The translations under genes and the position numbers were made by a program. Of a stretch of DNA of 64,000 bases, positions 36,373-44,944 are shown one piece after another. The first letter of the stretch is position 1, and every line of letters starts with the position of its first letter. Below the pieces are notes generated by a model, which worked only from the letters and a program-made list of their open reading frames with translations, searched no databases and had not been told where the DNA came from. Source of the DNA: Acidobacteriota bacterium (GTDB lineage: Bacteria; Acidobacteriota; Vicinamibacteria; Vicinamibacterales; CAVVIG01); the NCBI GenBank assembly GCA_018268955.1, contig JAFDVO010000004.1, positions 186,001-250,000 on the forward strand, given 5' to 3'.

Positions 36373-39300
36373 ACGGGGATCTCCTCGGGCTCCGGGTTCG
36401 GACGCAGCCAGTGCCCGATGCGCCGCAGCCAGTAATAGCTCACGGGCAGGACGATCAGCGTGAGCGCCGCGGCGGAGATCGTACCCGCAACGACGACCAC
36501 CGCAATCGGGCGCTGCGTCTCGCTGCCGATCTCGTGCGAGAGCGCCGCCGGCAGCAACCCGAGCGCGGCGAGCAGGCCGGTCATCAGCACCGCACGGAGC
36601 CGGTCGCGTGCGCCGTTGTAGACCGCCGAGAACAGGTCCTCACCCGCGGCCTCGCGCCCGCGGATCGAGGACAGCATCAGCACGCCGTTCAACACCGCCT
36701 GGCCGAGCAGCGCGATGAACCCGACGGCCGCCGCCACGGACAGCGGCATGCCGACGGCCGCAAGCCCCGCCACGCCGCCAAGCAGGGCGAGCGGCACGTT
36801 GAGCATGATCAGCATGGAGTCGAACAGCGACTGGAACTGCGAGAAGAGCAGGATGAACGTGATCAGCAAGGCCGCGGGAATGACGAGCTTCAGCCGGGCC
36901 ATGGCGCGCTGCTGGTTCTCGAACTCGCCGCCCCACAGGACCGAGTAGCCGGCCGGCAGCGGCACCGCAGCGGCCACCGCCTTCTGCGCATCGGCGACGA
37001 AGCTGCCCATGTCGCGGTTCCGCACGTTCATGCGGACGCCGACGTACCGCTTCCCGTTCTCCCGGGTGATGGCGGCGCGGCCCGTCCCCATGCTCACCTC
37101 GGCGATGGCCGAGACCGGGATGAGCGCGCCGTTCTTCAGCGGCAGCATCAGGTTGCGGATCGCGCCTGCATCCTCGCGTGTCACCTGCGGCATGCGGACC
37201 GTCACGTCGAACCGCCGCTCCCCCTCGAAGATGTCGCTGGCCACGTGGCCTGCCATCGCGGTCTCGAGGTAGTGCTGCACGTCCTCGAGGTCCAGGTCGT
37301 AGCGCGCGAGCGCGGCGCGATCGAGCCGAACCGCGAGCTGCGGCATCTCGCCCGCCTTCACGATGCCGACGTCGCTCGCCCCGGGCACGGCATCGATGGT
37401 GTCCGCCGCCTTCTCCGCCGCCTGCTGCAGCATGTCGAGGTCGTCGCCGTAGATCTTCAGCGCAATCTGCCCGAACTGCCCGGCGATGTTCTCGTTCACG
37501 TTGTCGCGGATCGGCTGCGAGAAGTTGTATTCCAGCCCCGGGATCTCCTCCAGGTTCTTCTCCATCTCCGGCACGAGGTCGTACGGCGAGTGCGCCCCTG
37601 GCCTCCACTCGTGCAGCGGCCTGAGCTTCAGGAAGAACTCGAGGTTGTTCGGGAGCGTCGGGTCGGTGCCGTCTTCCGGGCGCCCCAGCTGCGAGAGCAC
37701 GTCTTCCACTTCGTGCGTCCGCAACAGCCGCTCGCGAATTGCCGGAATCAGCCGCCGCCCTTCCGTCAGCGACACGTTGCCGGGCAGGGAGAACGTGACG
37801 TACAGCGAGCCCTCGTTCAGCTCCGGGAGGAACTCGGAGCCGAGCTTCGGCAGTACGACGACGGCGGCCGCCAGCGCGCAGGTCGCGAGGCCGAGCACCG
37901 GAATCGGGTTCGCCAGAGCGATCTTCAACGTCGGATCGTAGGCGCGGCGCAACCACCGCAGCACGGGCGAGTCGGGCAGCGGCTTGGTGGAGCGACGAAT
38001 GGCCAGCCAGACCAGCACGGGAACGAGCGTGAAGCTGAAGATCAACGCGCCCACGAGCGCGCTCACGACCGTGTGCGCCATCGGCCCGAAGATGCGCCCC
38101 TCGACCCGCTGCAGCGAGAAGATCGGGATGTACGCCGCGATGATGATCAGCAGCGAGAAGAGGGTCGGCCGCGCCACCTCGTTGGACGCATGCAGGATGC
38201 GGCTCTTCAGCGTCTCCGGATGTCCTGCCGCGTCCACGCGATGGAACAGGTGTTCCACCAGGATCACCGCGCCGTCGACGATGATGCCGAAGTCGACCGC
38301 GCCCATCGAGAGCAGGTTGGCCGACATGCCGCGGAGGTGCAGGTAGAGGAACGAGGCGAGCAGGGACAGGGGAATGATCGCCGCGACGATCAGCGACGCC
38401 CTGAGACTCATCAGGAACACGAAGAGCACACCGATCACGAGGAGCGCGCCCTCCGTGAGGTTGTGGAACACCGTGTTCAACGTGGTGTTCACGAGCGTCG
38501 TGCGGTCGTAGAACGCCGAGATCTTCACGCCCTGCGGCAGCGTGCCGTTGTTCAGGCCGTTCACCGCCTGGCTGAGCGCGTCGAGCACCTGCGACGGGTT
38601 CTCACCACGCCGCATCAGGACGATCCCTTCGACCGCGTCCTCGCTCTTCCCGCGGCTGACGATTCCCTGCCGCGGCGCATAGCCCACGTTGACGACCGCC
38701 ACGTCCTTCACGGTGACCGGTACGCCGCCGTGGTGCGCGACACGCACCTGCTCGATATCCGACAGGCTCGTGAAGATGCCGAGGCTCCGGATGACGAACA
38801 TCTCCGAGCCACGCTCCACGTATCCGCCGCTCGCGTTGCTGCTCGCCTTCTGCAGCGCCTCGAACAGGTCCGAGAGCTCGACGTGGAGCGAGGCCATCTT
38901 CGCCGGGTCGGGCTCGACGTGGATCTCCTTGATGAGACCGCCGTACGAGACGACATCCGCGACGCCCGGCACCTGGAGCAGGCGCGGACGCACGGTCCAC
39001 TCCTGGAGGGTCCGCAGCGTCATCAGGTCGGTCGACTCGCTCTCGAGCGAGTAACGGAAGACCTCGCCAATGGGCGTCGCGAGGGGACCAAGCGACGGCT
39101 TCACGTCCTCCGGCAGCTCCGCCTGCGACGAGCGCTCGAGCACCTGCTGGCGGGCGATCAGTGGATCCACGCCTTCGTTGAACGTGAGCGTCACCGACGA
39201 CAGGCCGAAGAGGGAGATGCTGCGGAGGCGAAACAGGCCCGGCGTCCCGTTCAGCGCACGCTCGAGCGGAATGGAGACGCGGCGCTCCACCTCCTCCGAC

Positions 39301-39470
39301 GGCTGCCCCGGGAAGAGCGTAATGACGGTCACCTGGGTGTCGGTCGGGTCCGGGAATGCCTCGACGGTCAGGCTCCGGAAGGCGTAGTAGCCCCAGCCGG
39401 CGACGACCGCGGCGAGAACGAACGGCGCAATCGAGTTGCGCAACGAGTACTTCAGCAGGCCATCAAGCAC
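36369..39470 (-). CDS. CzcA-type RND efflux pump
   Basis: A 1,033-residue inner-membrane transporter of the heavy-metal RND family, with the normal length and internal duplication. TM4 carries DFGIIVDGAVILVEHLF, the D-x5-D...E pattern of the CzcA (Zn/Co/Cd) class and unlike the CusA pattern. Other family blocks are GTPGLFRLRSIS, NRDMGSFVADAQKAV and LPVSYYWLRRIG. It exports cations or toxic compounds across the envelope using the proton gradient, with the adaptor and outer-membrane genes upstream. The exact metal is inferred from one motif. The start is 12 bases after the adaptor stop. Confidence 0.9.
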   Translation of the reverse strand: MLDGLLKYSLRNSIAPFVLAAVVAGWGYYAFRSLTVEAFPDPTDTQVTVITLFPGQPSEEVERRVSIPLERALNGTPGLFRLRSISLFGLSSVTLTFNEGVDPLIARQQVLERSSQAELPEDVKPSLGPLATPIGEVFRYSLESESTDLMTLRTLQEWTVRPRLLQVPGVADVVSYGGLIKEIHVEPDPAKMASLHVELSDLFEALQKASSNASGGYVERGSEMFVIRSLGIFTSLSDIEQVRVAHHGGVPVTVKDVAVVNVGYAPRQGIVSRGKSEDAVEGIVLMRRGENPSQVLDALSQAVNGLNNGTLPQGVKISAFYDRTTLVNTTLNTVFHNLTEGALLVIGVLFVFLMSLRASLIVAAIIPLSLLASFLYLHLRGMSANLLSMGAVDFGIIVDGAVILVEHLFHRVDAAGHPETLKSRILHASNEVARPTLFSLLIIIAAYIPIFSLQRVEGRIFGPMAHTVVSALVGALIFSFTLVPVLVWLAIRRSTKPLPDSPVLRWLRRAYDPTLKIALANPIPVLGLATCALAAAVVVLPKLGSEFLPELNEGSLYVTFSLPGNVSLTEGRRLIPAIRERLLRTHEVEDVLSQLGRPEDGTDPTLPNNLEFFLKLRPLHEWRPGAHSPYDLVPEMEKNLEEIPGLEYNFSQPIRDNVNENIAGQFGQIALKIYGDDLDMLQQAAEKAADTIDAVPGASDVGIVKAGEMPQLAVRLDRAALARYDLDLEDVQHYLETAMAGHVASDIFEGERRFDVTVRMPQVTREDAGAIRNLMLPLKNGALIPVSAIAEVSMGTGRAAITRENGKRYVGVRMNVRNRDMGSFVADAQKAVAAAVPLPAGYSVLWGGEFENQQRAMARLKLVIPAALLITFILLFSQFQSLFDSMLIMLNVPLALLGGVAGLAAVGMPLSVAAAVGFIALLGQAVLNGVLMLSSIRGREAAGEDLFSAVYNGARDRLRAVLMTGLLAALGLLPAALSHEIGSETQRPIAVVVVAGTISAAALTLIVLPVSYYWLRRIGHWLRPNPEPEEIPV

Positions 39471-39482
39471 GACGCGTCCGCC

Positions 39483-40682
39483 TTACTGGGAGATCACGAT
39501 TTGGTTGTCGAGCAGGATGGCGCCCTCCTCGACGATCGTCTCGCCGGGCGTGAGCCCCTTGAAGACCGGCATCCGCCCCTCGTGCGCCGAGCCCGCCACC
39601 ACCTCGCGCTTCACGAAGTGCCCGGGCGTGTCCTGCACGTACACGAACTGCCGTTCACCGTCCGACACGATGGCGGTCGCCGGGATCTCGATGGACGCAT
39701 CCGCGTGCTGCACGTTGAAGCGCACGCGCGCGTACACGTTGGGACGCAGGCGGTGGTCGGCATTCGCGAGGCCGACGCGCACCGGCAGCGTATGACGCTC
39801 GGGATCCCCGACCGACGACACCATCAGGACCTTCCCGTTCAGCGTCATTCCCGGCAGTGAGGGGCTGGTCACTTCGGCGGTGCCGCCCGGGCGGATGTCG
39901 AGCGTCTGGCTCTCGAACACGTCGGCGACCACCCACACGGACGAGAGGTCGGCCACGGTCATCATCGATGGGCTGTCGGGGCCGACCTGCTGGTTGACCA
40001 CGACGGTCTTGTCGACGACCACGCCGCCGCGAGGAGCGGGGATCACGAGGTCGGTCCCGCTCGTCCCGGCCCGCACGGAGGTCAGCTTGGCCTCGGCGAC
40101 CTGCACCGCCACCTCCGCGGTCCGCACGCGCTGCCGTGCCGCCTCGAGCTCCTTCGCGGGCAGCGCGCGTGAGGCCACGGTCGCCTCGACACGGGTCAAC
40201 GCGGTGCGCGCCGCCTCCAGTTCGACCTGCGCCTGCTGCCGCGCCGCGCGCAGCTCATCGATCGCGGGGCTGACGATGGCGAAGAGCGGCTGCCCTTCGC
40301 GCACCGAGTCACCGAGTTCGGCCATCACGCGTGTGACCCGTCCCTCGACCGGGACGCCGACGCGCGAGCTGCGTGATTCGTCGATGCTGATGCGTCCGGG
40401 CACCGAGTCGGTCCAGTGCGAACCGACCTGCCCGACGGTGCCCAGCTTCAGGAACTTCCACTGCGGCGCCCCCTCCTTCACAGCGATGGACTCCTTCGCC
40501 GGCGTCATGTCCGGCGATTTCGAGTCGGCGGGGGGTGAAGCCGGCTTCACGTAGAGCGCGAGGCCGACGAGCACCGCCCCGCCAGCAATCGCGAGCACCC
40601 ACCACGGCGCCTTGCCGTAGGCGTTCGGTGGGGGCTCCACGCCGGAAGGCTCCTGCACGTGGGTGGTTACGGTGTCGGCCAT
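39483..40682 (-). CDS. periplasmic adaptor (CzcB/HlyD family) of the efflux pump
   Basis: A 399-residue membrane-fusion protein. An N-terminal membrane anchor (WWVLAIAGGAVLVGLAL) is followed by a barrel-sandwich half-motif (VGVPVEGRVTRVMAELGDSV), a coiled-coil hairpin (residues about 135-205), the second lipoyl half (PAPRGGVVVDKTVVV) and beta-barrel domains. No His-rich or Met-rich metal-binding N-terminus is seen. It overlaps the outer-membrane gene upstream by 16 bases and precedes the pump gene. Confidence 0.9.
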   Translation of the reverse strand: MADTVTTHVQEPSGVEPPPNAYGKAPWWVLAIAGGAVLVGLALYVKPASPPADSKSPDMTPAKESIAVKEGAPQWKFLKLGTVGQVGSHWTDSVPGRISIDESRSSRVGVPVEGRVTRVMAELGDSVREGQPLFAIVSPAIDELRAARQQAQVELEAARTALTRVEATVASRALPAKELEAARQRVRTAEVAVQVAEAKLTSVRAGTSGTDLVIPAPRGGVVVDKTVVVNQQVGPDSPSMMTVADLSSVWVVADVFESQTLDIRPGGTAEVTSPSLPGMTLNGKVLMVSSVGDPERHTLPVRVGLANADHRLRPNVYARVRFNVQHADASIEIPATAIVSDGERQFVYVQDTPGHFVKREVVAGSAHEGRMPVFKGLTPGETIVEEGAILLDNQIVISQ

Positions 40683-42013
40683 GTCGCTCCTTGCACGCGC
40701 CGGGCAACCGGCGCATCGAGCCCCAGCACCTGGCGCAGGGCGTTCTGCGCGAGGAACAGCTGCAGCTGCAAATCCATAACTTTCAGAGAGAGGTCGGTGC
40801 GCGTCCGCCGGGCGAGGAGCAGGTCGGTCGTGCTCAGCTCCCCCTGGTTGACGGCATCGGTCGTGGCGGTCAGCACGTCGGTCGCACGGGCCAGCGCCGT
40901 CTGGCGCAAGGCGTCGAGCGACGCCGAGAGGGTTCGTGCGCGGTCACGCAGGGCGAGCGCATCGGCCTGCGCACGCGCGAGCAGCGCGGCCTGCGTTTCG
41001 TCCAGTTCGCGCGCGGCCGCCTCGGCGCGCGCCGCGTCGTGCTGGCCACGGTCGAACACCGCCAGGGGAACCGTGACGCCGACCATCAGCGTGCGTGGGT
41101 TGTTGCCGGAGATGACGAATCGATCGCGCGTGAAGCCGACGCTCAGCATTGGGTCCGGCACACGCCGGCGGCGTGCAAGCACGGCGTCCTGAATGGCCGC
41201 CTGCTGTTCCGCAGCAAGCGCCTTCACATCCGGCCGCTCTGGCAGCTGCGCGTCCCAGCCGGGCGGCAGCAGGCCGTCAGGCGCCTGCAGCAGCGTGGAG
41301 ATCGCGTCGAGATCGCCGGGCGTGCCGTCACAGGAGGCAAACAGCACGTTCTGGCAGGTGACCAGGGCGTCAGTGAGGTCTGCAGTCGCCTGCGCCAGGT
41401 CCGCGTCGACCACCTGCGCGTCGAGTTGGAGCCTGTCGAAGTCGATGCCACTCAGGTCCCCGCGCTCGAGCCGCACGCGCTGCAAATCCAGGATCTGCCG
41501 CATCGTGTCGAGCGCCTCGGTCAGCGCACTCTTCCGGCTGCGCGCGTGCAGCACGCGGGCCATGGCCTCGCGCGCATCGGCCATGCTGCCGGTCAGCGTG
41601 CTGGAGAGCGCCTGCTGCTCCGACGAGAGCCGGAACTGCGCCGCCGCACTGCGCGGCTGCCGCTTGCCGATCTCGAAGATCTGCGAGACGCTCGCGCCGT
41701 AGTTGACCGTGTCGCCCCACCCGAGTCCGGGTGGGTTCGTGTCGCCGGTGGGAATCCCGCCGAGCGTCGCAGTCACCTGAGGATTGAGCCGGAGCCGGCT
41801 CGCCAGCGCCGCGGCCTGCGCCTGGCTGACGCGGGCGGCGGCTGCCGCCGCGTCCCGGTTGTGCGACGCCAGCCACGCCGCCAGTGCCCCCTCGTCCCGT
41901 AGCAGGTCGGCAATGGGCGCCGTCGCGGGCTGAGCGCCGGCCTCCGAGGCCGAACAGATCGCGAGCGCGGCGGCGAGCGCGACGCGCACGGCGATCGAAG
42001 ATCGTCGAAGCAT
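40667..42013 (-). CDS. TolC/CzcC-type outer-membrane efflux protein
   Basis: A 448-residue protein with a signal peptide (MLRRSSIAVRVALAAALAIC, cleavage near SEAGA-Q). Two repeats of alternating helices and strands, with ALASRLRLNPQVTATLGGIP in the first and AVFDRGQHDAARAEAAARELDE in two pieces in the second, match the OEP family. It is the first gene of a five-gene operon (outer-membrane channel, adaptor, pump, kinase, regulator) read from 42013 to 33248. Its promoter lies in 42014-42168, shared with the divergent FAD gene. Confidence 0.9.
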   Translation of the reverse strand: MLRRSSIAVRVALAAALAICSASEAGAQPATAPIADLLRDEGALAAWLASHNRDAAAAAARVSQAQAAALASRLRLNPQVTATLGGIPTGDTNPPGLGWGDTVNYGASVSQIFEIGKRQPRSAAAQFRLSSEQQALSSTLTGSMADAREAMARVLHARSRKSALTEALDTMRQILDLQRVRLERGDLSGIDFDRLQLDAQVVDADLAQATADLTDALVTCQNVLFASCDGTPGDLDAISTLLQAPDGLLPPGWDAQLPERPDVKALAAEQQAAIQDAVLARRRRVPDPMLSVGFTRDRFVISGNNPRTLMVGVTVPLAVFDRGQHDAARAEAAARELDETQAALLARAQADALALRDRARTLSASLDALRQTALARATDVLTATTDAVNQGELSTTDLLLARRTRTDLSLKVMDLQLQLFLAQNALRQVLGLDAPVARRVQGATWPTP

Positions 42014-42168
42014 ATGCCGCGATCCTGAGCAGACGGCGTGCCGCAGTCGAGGTTCCGAATTCCGGCTGAAATCAGGCGATTCGACCCGCCACTCGCTCCT
42101 CGGCGGCCCGGCGATGAAAGGGGCCCTGAAACTTTCTTGCAGTCGCGGACGCGTTACGATGAGACGAC

Positions 42169-43272
42169 GTGCCCTTCTCTTCCCCTGACATCGTCGTCGT
42201 GGGCGCCGGCATCGCGGGCCTGAGCGTCGCCCGGGCCCTGCGTCAGCGTGGCCACCGACCCGTCGTGCTCGAGCGGTCGCGCGGGGTGGGCGGACGCTGC
42301 GCGACGCGTCGCGTGGACGACGTGGCGGTGGATCACGGCGTGCCGTTCCTCCACGGGCGCACGGAGGCTTTCCTTGCGGAGCTGCGCCGAGTGGCCGGCG
42401 TGACGCGGGTCGACAGCTGGCCGACCGATGTCGACGGCACCGGTACGCCCTGCCGTCCCGACGCGTTCTCCGCGCGCGAGGAGCGGGTCGTCTTCGCCGA
42501 GGGGGTCAACCGTTTCGCGAAGCATCTCGCGCAGGATCTGGACGTTCACCTGGGCGAGCCGGTGACGGCTGTCGCCCTGACGGCCGACCCTGAGGGGCTT
42601 GGCCCCGTGTGGCATCTGCAGCGTGGGAGCAGCCAGCCACTCGCCACGCGCGGCCTCGTGCTGACGATGCCCGCGCCGGCCATGCGTGAACTGCTCGAAC
42701 CGGTCGCCGCGACATGCGCGCCGGTCGCCGGGCTCCTGCCGGTGCTCGCGCTCGTCCAGATGGTGCCCTGCCTGACCGTCATCGCGCGATACGACGCAGC
42801 GGCCGGCTCGCCCTCGTGGCAGATGGCGTATCCGCGCGAGAGCATGACGATCCATTCCGTCAGTCACGATTCGACAAAGCGCAGGGACGCTGAGGGGAGC
42901 ACGCTGGTGATCCAGGCGCGGGCCGCGTGGTCGCGTGCGCACGTGCAGGAGCCGCCCGATGTCTGGGCTGCCGCGCTGCTCACCGAAGCGGGTCGGCTCT
43001 ACGGAACGACGCTGGCCCGACCGGCGTCCTTTCAGGCACACGCCTGGAGGAAGGCGCGCGTCGCGCCCGGTTGCGAGCTGACGCAGCCGCTGCTGGTTGC
43101 CGTGGGAGGCGATGCCTGGCTCGCCTGCGCGGGTGACGGCTTTCACGCCGCTGGTGGCGTCGAGGGTGCGTACCTCTCGGGCGTGGAGCTGGCGGCGCGC
43201 ATCGACGAACAGTGCCGTGTCGTACGTCAGGATTCGAGAACAGGAGATGCCCGTGCCGTTAGCCCCCACTGA
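42169..43272 (+). CDS. FAD-dependent amine oxidase/renalase-like oxidoreductase
   Basis: A 367-residue protein with a GTG start at 42169. The Rossmann dinucleotide motif is IVVVGAGIAGLSVARALRQ, followed by RSRGVGGRCATRR and VDHGVPFLHGR, the pattern of renalase-like NAD(P)/FAD oxidoreductases. The C-terminus has FAD-ribose contacts (VGGDAWLACAGDGFHAAGG in two pieces, VEGAYLSGVELA). The substrate is unknown. Upstream, TGAAACtttcTTGCA weakly resembles a sigma-54 promoter, but the -24 GG is not kept. The downstream RibA gene overlaps its 3' end, linking FAD enzyme and flavin synthesis. Confidence 0.8.
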   Translation: MPFSSPDIVVVGAGIAGLSVARALRQRGHRPVVLERSRGVGGRCATRRVDDVAVDHGVPFLHGRTEAFLAELRRVAGVTRVDSWPTDVDGTGTPCRPDAFSAREERVVFAEGVNRFAKHLAQDLDVHLGEPVTAVALTADPEGLGPVWHLQRGSSQPLATRGLVLTMPAPAMRELLEPVAATCAPVAGLLPVLALVQMVPCLTVIARYDAAAGSPSWQMAYPRESMTIHSVSHDSTKRRDAEGSTLVIQARAAWSRAHVQEPPDVWAAALLTEAGRLYGTTLARPASFQAHAWRKARVAPGCELTQPLLVAVGGDAWLACAGDGFHAAGGVEGAYLSGVELAARIDEQCRVVRQDSRTGDARAVSPH

Positions 43273-44002
43273 AATCGACGAGATCCTCACGGCCGAAGCC
43301 GACCACGAATGCGCCGGATACGGCGAGCAGAAGGTCTGCGTCCGCATTGCGGCCATCGTCGACCTCCCGAGCCGCTACGGCCGCTTCCAGGTCGTGGGCT
43401 TCTGGAACAATCGCGATGGGCGCGACCACGTCGCGATCGTCCACGGCAACCCGATCGGGCGCGAGCACGTGCCGACCCGTCTCCATAGCGAGTGCCTCAC
43501 GGGCGATGCGCTCGGCTCGCTCCGCTGCGACTGTCGTGACCAGCTCGAAGTGGCGCTTCAGGCGATTGCGGCACAGGAGTGCGGCATCGTGCTCTATCTG
43601 CGGCAGGAAGGACGCGGCATCGGCCTGCTGAACAAGCTCCGCGCGTACGGCTTGCAGGATCGCGGCATGGACACGGTGGAAGCGAACCTCGCGCTCGGGT
43701 TCAGGGACGACGAGCGGGAGTACTCGGTGGCGGCGCACATGCTGCACAGCCTCCGCGTGAAGTCGATCCAGCTGATGACCAACAACCCGAAGAAGGTCGA
43801 GGAACTCGTGCAGCACGGCGTGAAGGTCGCCGGTCGCATCCCGCACGTGATCCCGCCGAACGAGTTCAACCGCTTCTACCTCGAAACGAAGCGGGATCGC
43901 TCAGGGCACATGCTCGACGCGCTCGGCAAGCCGCACCTGCCCGAGCAGGGTGAGCTCATCCAGCTCGGCACGCAGGGCGCCGACGAGGGCAGGCGGGACT
44001 GA
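43253..44002 (+). CDS. ribA: GTP cyclohydrolase II
   Basis: About 249 residues. It has the zinc motif HSECLTGDALGSLRCDCRDQL (Cys-x10-Cys-x-Cys), the substrate block RQEGRGIGLLNK and DTVEANLALGF, all conserved in RibA. It opens the imidazole ring of GTP, the first step of riboflavin synthesis. Two starts compete: ATG at 43247, directly abutting AGGAG, and GTG at 43253 with the better six-base spacing; the latter is chosen. The protein is RibA alone, without the RibB (DHBP synthase) fusion. The N-terminus is about 40 residues longer than in E. coli. Confidence 0.9.
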   Translation: MPLAPTEIDEILTAEADHECAGYGEQKVCVRIAAIVDLPSRYGRFQVVGFWNNRDGRDHVAIVHGNPIGREHVPTRLHSECLTGDALGSLRCDCRDQLEVALQAIAAQECGIVLYLRQEGRGIGLLNKLRAYGLQDRGMDTVEANLALGFRDDEREYSVAAHMLHSLRVKSIQLMTNNPKKVEELVQHGVKVAGRIPHVIPPNEFNRFYLETKRDRSGHMLDALGKPHLPEQGELIQLGTQGADEGRRD

Positions 44003-44092
44003 CCGGCACACGCCTGGCTCAACTCACGGGGCTCACGGCCGAATATAGAGGTGACCTTTCACCATTCCGAGGAACGCGAGCAGAGCCGACCG

Positions 44093-44410
44093 ATGCAACC
44101 ACGCGCAGTGCGCATTCCGATCTACGACGCGGTCGTCACGTTCGACGAGCAGCCCGCCACGCTCGTGAACATCAGCCGGACCGGGGCGCTCCTGCGTGTG
44201 CACGCGGCCGCTCGCGTCGGACGTGAGAGCGCGGTGGTCATTACGCACAACCGCACCACCATCCAGCTCGATGCGCGCGTCGTCCGTTCGTCCTCTGCTC
44301 CGGTCCCAGGTGGACCGCACGAAGGCGAATGGCATACGGGCATCAGGTTCGTGGCGCCTCCGCCCATCGAGATCACCCAGCTGCTGCGCCGGATCATCTC
44401 GGTCGCCTGA
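44093..44410 (+). CDS. PilZ-like domain protein
   Basis: About 105 residues from the ATG at 44093; a start at 44051 (GTG) adds 14 residues. The domain has an N-terminal arginine pair (RAVRIP) and LVNISRTGALLRV, matching the R-x3-R ... (D/N)-x-S-x-x-G logic of PilZ c-di-GMP receptors, with a later GEWHTGIRFVAP. The first arginine spacing is shorter than canonical, so c-di-GMP binding needs a test. In a window with three diguanylate cyclases it is a plausible effector. Confidence 0.6.
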   Translation: MQPRAVRIPIYDAVVTFDEQPATLVNISRTGALLRVHAAARVGRESAVVITHNRTTIQLDARVVRSSSAPVPGGPHEGEWHTGIRFVAPPPIEITQLLRRIISVA

Positions 44411-44421
44411 AAGAGCCTGAA

Positions 44422-44585
44422 GAACTCAGAATTCGGAAGTCAGAACTCAGAGCCTGTCTCAAAGCTCCACTACGAAGGACGCCGAGCCCACGGAGCCGGG
44501 TCTTTCGAAGAAAACCCTCCGCGAGCTCCGCGCACTCCGCGGTGGCGCTTTTCTGAATTCTGACTTCTGACTTCTCACTTCCCCT
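44422..44585. repeat. heptamer and nonamer arrays between PilZ and emfourin genes
   Basis: Five 7-bp units (GAACTCA, GAATTCG, GAAGTCA, GAACTCA, GAGCCTG) cover 44422-44456. Three 9-bp units, CTCCGCGAG, CTCCGCGCA and CTCCGCGGT, lie at 44517-44543. Five 7-bp units of the reverse-complement type (TTCTGAA, TTCTGAC twice, TTCTCAC, TTCCCCT) cover 44551-44585; the unit TTCTCAC holds the stop codon of the emfourin gene (44575-44577). Confidence 0.8.
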
Positions 44586-44868
44586 TGATGGGTCCACTTG
44601 CGGCTGACAGCCGATCGACGAGCGCCGCGAGGTCCTCGGGCAGCGTGTTGTCATCGAACTCGATGCGAACGGGACCGTCGGACGTGTCCATCTCGAACGC
44701 ATAGACCTGCGCGTCTCGGGCGTGGCTGTCGCGTGCCGACCCGTCGTGCGCGTGCGCGAGCAGCGCCCGACGCTCACCCGCGTCGAGCGCGCTCCCGTCG
44801 ACCTCGGTGCCGCGGATGACACCTGCAAACCCGCCCGACACCCGAAACCGCAGCTTGCGAATGTCCAC
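44575..44868 (-). CDS. emfourin-type inhibitor of M4 peptidase
   Basis: A 97-residue protein: MDIRKLRFRVSGGFAGVIRG, then DAGERRALLAHAHD and a C-terminus VYAFEMDTSDGPVRIEFDDN. This matches emfourins, small slow-binding inhibitors of protealysin-like M4 peptidases encoded beside their target. The target gene lies upstream on the same strand, 77 bp away with a heptamer array in between. Cytoplasmic control of the peptidase is the expected role. Confidence 0.75.
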   Translation of the reverse strand: MDIRKLRFRVSGGFAGVIRGTEVDGSALDAGERRALLAHAHDGSARDSHARDAQVYAFEMDTSDGPVRIEFDDNTLPEDLAALVDRLSAASGPIKGK

Positions 44869-44887
44869 CCTGGCCTCCCAATCGGCC

Positions 44888-44943
44888 GAAGCCAGAACTC
44901 AGAACTCAGAATTCTGAATTCAGAACTCTAAGTTCTAACTTCC
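44888..44943. repeat. heptamer array (GAACTCA type), 8 units
   Basis: Eight 7-bp units (GAAGCCA, GAACTCA twice, GAATTCT, GAATTCA, GAACTCT, AAGTTCT, AACTTCC) at 44888-44943. The centre GAATTCTGAATTC is palindromic, and the unit family is the same as in the 44422 and 44551 arrays. It lies between the M4 peptidase 3' end and the emfourin gene. Confidence 0.8.
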
Positions 44944-44944
44944 C

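Noticed and set aside
36153..39860. A 1,235-codon open frame on the plus strand
   Set aside because: It lies opposite the CzcA-type pump and adaptor genes, which have full family motifs. The translation is rich in R, H, D and E with no motif. It is a GC-bias shadow.
42120..42168. A sigma-54-like promoter (TGAAACtttcTTGCA) before the FAD gene
   Set aside because: The -12 half fits, but the conserved GG of the -24 half reads GA. The evidence is too weak to annotate as a site.
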